DNA of 64,000 nucleotides from Luethyella okanaganae (GTDB lineage Bacteria; Actinomycetota; Actinomycetes; Actinomycetales; Microbacteriaceae): assembly GCF_042660285.1 (NCBI RefSeq), contig NZ_JBHSTP010000001.1, positions 1,488,001 to 1,552,000 on the forward strand, in the 5' to 3' direction. This document shows, piece by piece, positions 42,497 to 50,100 of this stretch (within the stretch, counting starts at the first letter, position 1; each line of letters opens with the position of its first letter). Below the pieces are notes generated by a model, which worked only from the letters and a program-made list of their open reading frames with translations, did not search any database and was not told the DNA's origin. The translations under genes and the position numbers were made by a program.

Positions 42497-44992
42497 TCAG
42501 GAGTTCAGTGCCCGGAACAACTCCTGTCTCGTGGTGGCTCCTGTCTTCTTCAAAGCATTGTGGATGTGATTCTCGACCGTTCGCACACTCAGGCTGAGCC
42601 GGGAGGCGATGACCGCGTTGGAGTTATTGAGTGCGAGAAGAGCGATTTCGGTCTCCCGCTCCGACAGCGGGACGGAGTTGCCCACCTTGGGAGTCACACG
42701 TTTGTGCGCGTCTTCGTCGCGCCACACGAGAAGCCTTTGGATGTTCTGCACTGCCACATCGATCGCTTCGGACAGCACCGAGGTCGTGCCGCGTTCCATC
42801 CGGGCGCGCGCCGCGAGCACGAGTGCCGCCAGCGGCGTGTTCTGGTCGACGGGGAAGGCGCTCGACAGGTCGATGAGCTTGTTGGGGTCGTCGAACGATG
42901 CCTTCACCAGCTCCAGGAAGCGACGAGGCGCTCGGCCATGCACCCGGGCGGAGACCTCTTCGAAGAGCGCGATGGTGCTCTTCTCCGGCCACACGGACAA
43001 ACCGATGCGCAGCGTCATGAGTGCTGCGAAGAGATTGCCTTGCTGAATCAGTCGGGTCACGAGGGTGCGCAACGACTGCATCCCGCCGGCCGGATCACCG
43101 TCGATGAGCTGGCGGATGATGACCCCGAAGTCCCCCTGCATTCCCGGAAGCGTCTCGTCACGCACGATGAGACTCTGCGCCTCGACGTCGAAGAGGTGAG
43201 CCAGACGTGGCTGGTCGAATCGCAGATTGATGAAGGAACCCATGTAGAGGAACGTCCGATACAGGCCGCGATTGATTCCGCTGGATGGACCGAACGCCAG
43301 AACCCTGTCCACGACCTCAGCAGCCTCGTGCCATCGGGCTTGCCCGAGCAGGGAGAGCACGACGACGTACGAATGCAGCAGGACACCGCAGTGATCGAGC
43401 TGGTCCTGCGCTGTGGCGAGCGCCGCATTGCTCGATTCGAGCGCGCGGCGGCTGTCGCCCGCTGCGATCTCCACGAGCGATTCGACGAATCCGCGAAAAC
43501 GTTGCACGACGAGCATCGAAGACTCGGGAATGCGCTCCACCCAGTGCTTCGCGATGGCAAAGTCGCCAGCAACCAGGTTCGCGTACGCGAATGTCGCGAC
43601 ACAGAGCGCGCCGCCGGGAATCGTCACGATCGATTCGCTGTCGAATCGGTGAGCGACCGGTTCTGGCCCGAGAAGCATCACCTCGCTGAAGATGTCTACC
43701 GTGTCTCGCCAGGCAGGGTACAGCTCCACGAGACCTTCGAAGGGCAGAGGATCATGGGGATTGGCCGCGTTCAGGCCGCCCGCCCAGAGCAGCCGGAGGA
43801 AGAGGAAGTCGAACGCCTCCTCGGCGGACGCCGCCGTCGAAAGAGGTGTGCGCTCGAAGATCGCACGAATGCTCCGGTCTGTGCGTGACGCATGGAACAA
43901 GCTCTGGAGGTACGGAAGGGCGGTCTGGACGCTGAGCTCCGCCTCCCAGGCGCGTGCTCCGTCGAGGACGACCCGCTCGAGACGATCCCGGAACGTTCGG
44001 ACGGAGAGCGCGATGTCGTCCTCGGACGACAGCACGGTCTCCAGGCCGTCGACGGCATCGTCCTCGAGGGTGAGTCTCGCGATACCGCTACCCTCCGACG
44101 AGCGGAAGTAGTCGGTGAGTGCCGGTGGATGCAGCGCTAGGGTGCGATCGCCGGCCCGCGTGATCACGGACAGGAAACCTCGACCCTCCAGATCTTTCAG
44201 GGTGGCCTGATCGAGTTTCGTGCATATCCCGTGCTGCGGGTTCGCATGAGCGAGGGCGAGGTGCTCGAGCGCATCGAGCTCGTCGACTCTCAGCAAGGAG
44301 AGCCTCGCCTCAAGCCAGGCATCGATCGAAGAGTTCCAGAGGTTGCGACCGGTCATCACCCAGCGGTCGTCCACGAGTTCGATGAGTCCGCTCGTCCGCG
44401 CCCCGTCGACAATCGCCAGGGCCAGTCCGGTGATGCCACCAGACTTGGCGAAGACCCGCGAGATGACCTCAGAATCGGGAAGATGCCCGAGCCGGTCTTG
44501 CACGAGAGACGCGACTCCGACGAAGTCGAGCGGACGCAGTTCCACCCGCTGCCCGGGGTAACGGGAATAGCGTACCCCGGCCCGAATCAACGACCCCAGG
44601 CTTCTCGAACGGCTGAACACCACCGGGGTGTCCGTGCGCTGGGCTGCCGCCTGCAGCACGCTCAGGCTGCCCTGATCGATGTACTCGATGGCATCGATGA
44701 CGATGGCCCGCAGCTGTTTCCCCGCCAATTCCGCGGAGACCGCATCGATCAGAGTGGAGACGTTCTGAGCCCCAGGGCTCATGTTCGCCTGGTGGAAGGG
44801 GAAGTGATTGATCGTGGAGGTATACGGAGCGCAGAACGCCGCCATCACGGTGTATCCCTCGCTTTCCAGCTGGGCATGCAGAGCACGGAGAAGCGTCGTG
44901 CTGCCGAGACCGCCCTGAGCAGAAACATGGGCCGATCCGCCGCCCCGAATCGCCGACAACAAGATCCTCAGTTCGTGCTCGAACATGAACAT
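42497..44992 (-). CDS. Large LuxR-family (LAL) regulator with degenerate Walker A
   Basis: An 831-residue regulator with an AAA-like N-terminal part, a long helical (TPR-like) middle and a C-terminal LuxR helix-turn-helix (LSERETEIALLALNN, SNAVIASRLSLSVRTVENHI, residues ~765-815). The Walker A site reads SAQGGLGSTTLL (about residues 24-35). The Lys that contacts the phosphates is replaced by Ser, so ATP binding is doubtful. A Walker B-like LRAIVIDAIEYID follows near residue 95. ATG 44992 has GGAGGAGG upstream. It sits directly upstream of, and on the same strand as, the TasA-like operon, so it probably controls it. Confidence 0.88.
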   Translation of the reverse strand: MFMFEHELRILLSAIRGGGSAHVSAQGGLGSTTLLRALHAQLESEGYTVMAAFCAPYTSTINHFPFHQANMSPGAQNVSTLIDAVSAELAGKQLRAIVIDAIEYIDQGSLSVLQAAAQRTDTPVVFSRSRSLGSLIRAGVRYSRYPGQRVELRPLDFVGVASLVQDRLGHLPDSEVISRVFAKSGGITGLALAIVDGARTSGLIELVDDRWVMTGRNLWNSSIDAWLEARLSLLRVDELDALEHLALAHANPQHGICTKLDQATLKDLEGRGFLSVITRAGDRTLALHPPALTDYFRSSEGSGIARLTLEDDAVDGLETVLSSEDDIALSVRTFRDRLERVVLDGARAWEAELSVQTALPYLQSLFHASRTDRSIRAIFERTPLSTAASAEEAFDFLFLRLLWAGGLNAANPHDPLPFEGLVELYPAWRDTVDIFSEVMLLGPEPVAHRFDSESIVTIPGGALCVATFAYANLVAGDFAIAKHWVERIPESSMLVVQRFRGFVESLVEIAAGDSRRALESSNAALATAQDQLDHCGVLLHSYVVVLSLLGQARWHEAAEVVDRVLAFGPSSGINRGLYRTFLYMGSFINLRFDQPRLAHLFDVEAQSLIVRDETLPGMQGDFGVIIRQLIDGDPAGGMQSLRTLVTRLIQQGNLFAALMTLRIGLSVWPEKSTIALFEEVSARVHGRAPRRFLELVKASFDDPNKLIDLSSAFPVDQNTPLAALVLAARARMERGTTSVLSEAIDVAVQNIQRLLVWRDEDAHKRVTPKVGNSVPLSERETEIALLALNNSNAVIASRLSLSVRTVENHIHNALKKTGATTRQELFRALNS

Positions 44993-45242
44993 GGGACGTT
45001 CCTCCTCCCCAGGTGGAAGATCGCAATCTTCTCACGCCACCCGCCATCGCGCTGATGCTCTCCCCTTAGTATGAGGCCCGACGACGCGATCGAGCGCAAG
45101 CGGATCGCAAAGATACTCATCTCGGACGCCACAGGGCACGGGACGATGGAGCTCGTGGCCGAACGCCGCCCGTTGCGCAGAGCGTCTCACGATCGACAGA
45201 GGGGTGCGCGTGGGTCGGCCCTCGAGTCGCATTCGGACTCGA

Positions 45243-45590
45243 TCAGCGTGCGGCTGCTCGCCCGGATGGGCGAGGTCGGTAGCCGTGCACGCTTTGGACG
45301 AAGGCCGTCTTCGGATACTCTCCGCCATCCCGGTCTTCGCCGACGTGCGACACCCGCATGCCACCGTCCTCGTCACGCCAGTTGGGCTGATCGACATCGA
45401 TCCGAAACCGCGGTCCGTGATGGTCGAAGTCGTAACACGCAGCCGACCGTTCGGGTCTGGTCCGGTGCGGCAGATAGTGATCTCACCCAGCGTGTCGCAT
45501 CGAGCGATGGACCGGGGAAGTCGTCGCTGAACTCGAGCTCGAATGACACACGGTCGAGCGTCGGCGACTCGTCCACGCTGTCCCGCACTC
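45243..45590 (-). pseudogene. Truncated, frameshifted glycoside hydrolase family 16-like gene
   Basis: The minus strand reads SFELEFSDDFPGPSLDATRW (about 45490-45560). After a one-base shift it continues in another frame: DHYLPHRTRPERSAACYDFD, RIDVDQPNWRDEDGGMRVSH, then a stop at 45243. FSDDFxGPxLDxxRW, YLPHxTxPERSAA and DQPxWRDEDGxMRVS are the start of GH16-type beta-glucanase-like proteins. The catalytic region and everything after are missing, so this is a dead 5' fragment. Confidence in the family rests on motif recall. Confidence 0.65.
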
Positions 45591-45685
45591 TGTGCCCCCA
45601 TGCTCTCCGATCACGATGCCTAGCGTATGACGCGTCGTCTTGCACCATGGGTAGCGATCGATAGCATATAGCGGTACAGTGTTAT

Positions 45686-45700
45686 TGAGAATGGTTATCA
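45686..45700. promoter_or_regulatory. Zur-like zinc box 1
   Basis: TGAGAATGGTTATCA matches 12 of 15 positions of the actinobacterial Zur-type box TGAAAATGATTTTCA and extends as a near-palindrome to TTAT and ATAA on its sides (45682-45704). It lies 192 bases before the secreted His-rich protein gene at 45893. The sequence 45591-45892 holds no other gene. Its AT-rich centre contrasts with the GC-rich flank. Confidence 0.6.
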
Positions 45701-45892
45701 ATAAAAGTGGGCCTGCTCACCGACCCACGCAGGGCCTCGAGGTGAGCTTAGAGAGTGGATCGGGTGGGCGAATACCCCTCCCGTGGCGGCGGTTCGCGTC
45801 GCCGAGTCGAGCTCGCCGATATGCATAGCGACTGGATGCTGTCGTGTGATCGTCGGTGAGCGCTCAAACACAATGTCGAAATGAGGAGTCAC

Positions 45893-46516
45893 ATGAGTAT
45901 CACCACTACACAGCGCGCCACTGGTCGGCGCACCATTGCAGGCTCGATTGCCGCCGGGGCGGCGGCGATCGCACTTGCGCTGTCCGGCGCGGGGGTCGCC
46001 AACGCGGCGACCATCGTCACCGGCGCGCAGACCGGGGAATGGGACCTGGTCGCGGTGGACAAGTTGCCGCTCGAGGTCGTCAACTACGATCACGCCATCG
46101 GCGACTACCGTGATGTGGACGCACCGGCCGGCTGGTTCGCGGTCGGCTCGGGGAAGGTCATCGACGGCAACGACGCGACATCGACGACCCCGGTGGGCGG
46201 CGGCGGCATCCGTATCGACGCCGGCTTCGCCTCGCCGAGCGTTAATCGGACCTACACGATCCAGCTGACGGGCGTCCCGGCGGGGACCAGCGTCAAGGTC
46301 ACTAATCCGACGAACCCCGCGGTTGTCTACATCAACACCGCGACCGGCGACTACACCCACACCCTGACCCTTCCGGCCGGAACGACCACGGATGTGCATG
46401 AGCACTTCACCTGGTCTTTCACGAGTTCGGCGTCGCAGGCGCAGATCGGCGTCAAGGTCACCGGCGCGGGGCTTGGGTCTTCGGGCAAGACGAACACCGT
46501 GCTGTTCACGTTCTAG
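45893..46516 (+). CDS. Small secreted protein related to the anchored-repeat domain
   Basis: A 207-residue exported protein. The signal peptide (RRTIAGSIAAGAAAIALAL) probably ends at VANA. The mature part has YTIQLTGVPAGTSVKVTN and DVHEHFTWSFTSS near the end, which parallels the H-x-H-x-N/S-W-x-F motif of the anchored-repeat surface proteins encoded downstream. It lacks a membrane anchor and sorting signal. His residues in that motif could bind zinc, as inferred from the neighbourhood. ATG 45893 follows GAGGAG. A strong hairpin follows the stop. A Zur-like box is upstream and a decayed second copy follows. Confidence 0.75.
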   Translation: MSITTTQRATGRRTIAGSIAAGAAAIALALSGAGVANAATIVTGAQTGEWDLVAVDKLPLEVVNYDHAIGDYRDVDAPAGWFAVGSGKVIDGNDATSTTPVGGGGIRIDAGFASPSVNRTYTIQLTGVPAGTSVKVTNPTNPAVVYINTATGDYTHTLTLPAGTTTDVHEHFTWSFTSSASQAQIGVKVTGAGLGSSGKTNTVLFTF

Positions 46517-46524
46517 CTCCAGCA

Positions 46525-46556
46525 GCGGGGCCCGCCTTTCAGGAGGCGGACCCCGC
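46525..46556 (+). terminator. Intrinsic-type hairpin after the secreted protein gene
   Basis: 46525-46537 (GCGGGGCCCGCCT) pairs with 46544-46556 (AGGCGGACCCCGC) with one mismatch and a 6-base loop, nine bases after the stop. No long T-run follows, as is usual in actinobacteria. Confidence 0.65.
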
Positions 46557-46811
46557 GTTGCCGGGATCGGGTTTCGATCGAAAGAGCGCACAGGCATGTC
46601 GTGAGCATGGTCCGCAGCTAGGCACCCCCGCTCATCGGCTCACTAAGGGTTTCGAGGCGGGCGCAGAGAGCGAGCCAGGTAGGCAGTCGTACGCCGATTG
46701 CCGCGGATCTCGTCGTTGAGTCGACCTCAGACGCGCACCGCAGCTTGCTATTGCGCCCATCGTGGGCGATTGCCGGGAAGCGGACCACAGAAGTGAGAAA
46801 CTGCACGCGAA

Positions 46812-46974
46812 TATCAGCACTACACAGCGCGCCACTGGTCGGCGCACCATTGCAGGCTCGATTGTCGCCGGGGCGGCGGCGATCGTCCGCCAGGCAAGCG
46901 CAGATCGGGGTGAAGGTCACCGGCCCCGGACTCAGGTCCACCGGTAAGACAAACACCATACTGTTCACGTTCTA
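46812..46974 (+). pseudogene. Decayed duplicate of the small secreted protein gene
   Basis: From 46812 to about 46885 the DNA is nearly identical to 45899-45970 of the secreted-protein gene, covering the coding of its signal peptide. From about 46890 to 46974 it matches the last ~85 bases including the FTF stop region (QAQIGVKVTG, TNTILFTF). Everything between (about 440 bases) is gone, the frame changes at the junction and the start codon is lost. The surrounding non-coding sequence also shows faint similarity, pointing to a tandem duplication followed by decay. Confidence 0.75.
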
Positions 46975-47044
46975 ACCCCCAGCGGGGTCCGGCTCGTGCG
47001 GACAGGCCCGGCTTTGTCACAACCGGGTCACTCCGATACATTAT

Positions 47045-47065
47045 TGATAATGCGTATCATTATCA
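47045..47065. promoter_or_regulatory. Zur-like zinc box 2
   Basis: TGATAATG-N5-CATTATCA is an exact 8-5-8 inverted repeat; its first 15 bases (TGATAATGCGTATCA) also match 11 of 15 positions of the TGAAAATGATTTTCA Zur-type box. It ends 52 bases before the ATG of the large surface protein at 47118 and so controls the head of the zinc-transport operon. Zinc repression is inferred from the box and the ZnuA-like gene downstream. Confidence 0.65.
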
Positions 47066-47117
47066 GTCTGGATGATGCGTCACACCCGAGCGGGACGAGT
47101 TCTTGTCCCTGGAAAGC

Positions 47118-50100
47118 ATGGATGCTATGAGGCTCCAATCCGCCGTGTCGAGACCAGCGAGGCTCGTTGTCACCGTGGCGGTCGTTCTCGCCCTTGTGGG
47201 TGGGACGGCTGCACCCGCTTCCGCCGAGACGACGACCGCGCTCGACGGCGCCGTCCTGCCCAGGATCCTCGTGACCCCCGAGACGACGACCCTCACGACG
47301 GCATCGAGTGGGACGACGGACCCGACGGACCCAGTGTTCACGGTGGCGTCAGGGGGCGCGGCCCGGTCGATGCTCGCGGTGGATACCAGTGGCTTGCCTT
47401 CAGACGCCTCGGTGCTCGGTTCCCGGCTGGAGATCGTGTCGGCCGTGACCCCGGACGGCGGGGCGGTGCACGCTGCCGTTGCCGATGCGAAGCCGGCCCG
47501 GCTCTGGGGACCATCAGAGCCGGCATCGCGGGTGCTCGAAGCTGGACCTGAGAACATCGCCCTGGACTGGAGTTTCACGGTGCCGGGCGACTACGAGCTC
47601 TCGATCCGGGCCACGGTGTCCTACTCTCTGCCCGGCCAGCCCACTGTGACGGCCGAGGCTGCGGAGACCCGCTACCGCTTCCAGGTCGCAGCCGAACCGG
47701 CACCCGCGGGCCCTCGTGAGGATCCAGCCGACGATGCCAGTGCGGCCACCCCGGAAAGCGACTCGTCGAATGCGACCGGCGAACCGGCGCCCCCTCCGGC
47801 CCCGCCTGCCGCGCCGGTTTCCGCGCCGGTTTCGGCGCCGGAGGTGACAGTACTGGAGGCCGGCACGGTGAACGTGTCGAATCAGTGGGCGGTAGATAAC
47901 CTGCTGCTACGACTGGTCGGCGGGGACGGAGCATCGTTCGATCCGGCCGGGGTGGTGCTCTCGGTGCCGGAGTCGGAGCCATGGCCCGGCACCGGTCTTG
48001 ATGCCGGAAGTTCGGAGTACCGGAACTGGGATCTGCTGATCCCCTCGCACGGGCCGGTGTGGCGCACCCAGGGGCAGGCCGATTCGGGCGCCGCGAACAA
48101 GCTTCTCCTCCGTACCGACGCGCACGGTGTGTCCGCCGATCGCGGCAGCGAGTTGTTCATGAGTGTCGCGGATGCTCTCGTTCCCGACGGTGGCGCCTTC
48201 ACCACCTTCCGCACCGATGGCGGGCAACCGTATCGGCGTTGGCATTCCGGACAGCTCGGGGCCGCGTCGGCCCGGGTGACGCTGCAGCCCGATGCAAACG
48301 CGCCCGGCGAGGCCGAGCCGCTGGGGTTCGCGTTCACGGCGCCGGGCAGGTACTGCGTCACCGTCGACAGCGAGATGCTCGACGCCAAGACCGGGCAGAT
48401 CGCCCACGACCAAGCCGCCCTGACCTTCGCCGTCGGCCTCGACGTGGCCACGGTCGAGCCCTGCCCGCAACCGGCCGCGACCGCCCCCTATGACCCGGCC
48501 CCGACGCCGACCACGGACGAGGGCACCAGCGTCATCGACGCCGGCCTCGTGCACCTTTCTCCCAAGCCCACCGACGACGGCTCCATTGCCCTGGACCTGA
48601 ACCGGGTGGCAGGCGGGCGCACCACCAGCTACACGCCCGCCGCCACCGTATTCTCGGTTCCGACCCGGGATGAGGCCTGGCCGGCGAGCAATATGGACGA
48701 AGTGCACCGTCAGCTCTGGAGCAAGGTCGCCGCACCGGGGACCCGGCTGTGGCGCACGGCGGGCGCGATGACATACGCCCCGGTCACCGACCCGAGACTT
48801 CCGCTGGCGCTCGCGCCCTGGGCGGATGACACGAATGCCGAAGAACTCGTCGACGGCGCCTACACGCTCAAGCTCGTGGCCAGCGAGACGCCCGATGGCG
48901 GATACACCGCCAGCTACGAGACTGACAGCGACGACAGGATCGCATCTGGATCGGTTGCCGCGCAATGGGACTCCCGTCCCGATGGACGCAACGACTCGAT
49001 CGGGGCACCGGGGGTCGACGGTGGCTATTCCCCCTTCGCCACTCCCTACAGTGCACTGGGGCTCGCGTTCACGGCACCAGGCCGGTACTGCATGACAGTG
49101 GAATCCCGCGGGACCTTTACGGGCAGCACAGTTCCCACGATCGGGTACTCGACGTTGACGTTCGCGGTCGGCGTCGATCCGAGTGCCATCACCCCTTGCG
49201 CACAGGGCACCGGCGGGGACGGGTCGACCGATCCCAGAGAGGATCTCTACAAAGACCTCGACCCAACCGTCACCTGGTTCCATAAGGGGCACCTGGACAT
49301 CGGCCCGGTCTTCGTCGACGGCACCCTGCAACTGCACACCGGCAGCGTGCACAACCCGGCCGAGTTTCCCTCGGTCAGAGACTCGGTGTGGGTCGGCCGT
49401 GGCCGGGATATCGCCTTCACCGTGCCGGAGAACCGGCCGGATGGCCCGGACTACAGTCTCATCGGCGCGCCCGGCACCCCGTATTACGGGCTCTCTGCCG
49501 ACCCGGCATTCATTGACTCCACACCGTGGGTGGGGCTGACCGTTGAGGGTCTGCCACTGCAACCGTGGAGAGACCGCAAGACTGCGTGGACGCTCGTCGG
49601 CTACTCCGGTCCCGAGGGCGGCGCCTTCGCGATGCCGGCCTACCGAGTCAGTTCCGCGAATCTGCCGGCCACCTTCGAGGGGCCGAACAGCCACCAGCAT
49701 CTAGACTGGGCGTTCACGAAGGAGGGCGTGTACTGCCTGAACTTCGAGATCCGCGCCCGCGACACCAGCACCGGTGCCGACGCGGTGGTCCGCGATCAGC
49801 TCACCGTCGCGATCGGCAACTCCGTCGATCTGCACACCGTGCAACCCTGCGCGCGCACCAACCCGGACGGTCCTGCCGTCCCCCGCGCCCCGATCGACCC
49901 GCACACGATCGACGCCAACCCCTATGTGGTGGGTGCGGATGATCGCATCGCCTTCACCCCGTTCATCAGCGACGGGCAACTCGATGTCGCCACCGAGCGG
50001 CTCGGCCGGCCGGCCGCGAGAAGCAGGCACGACCCGGAAGCCTTGGTGATCGGCGGATTCGCCGACAACGGAGACGCCTGGCGCAACAGGAGTAGCAGAT

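Noticed and set aside
45698..46597. 299-residue minus-strand frame over the secreted protein
   Set aside because: Opposite a gene with signal peptide, ribosome binding site and terminator; Arg-rich shadow.
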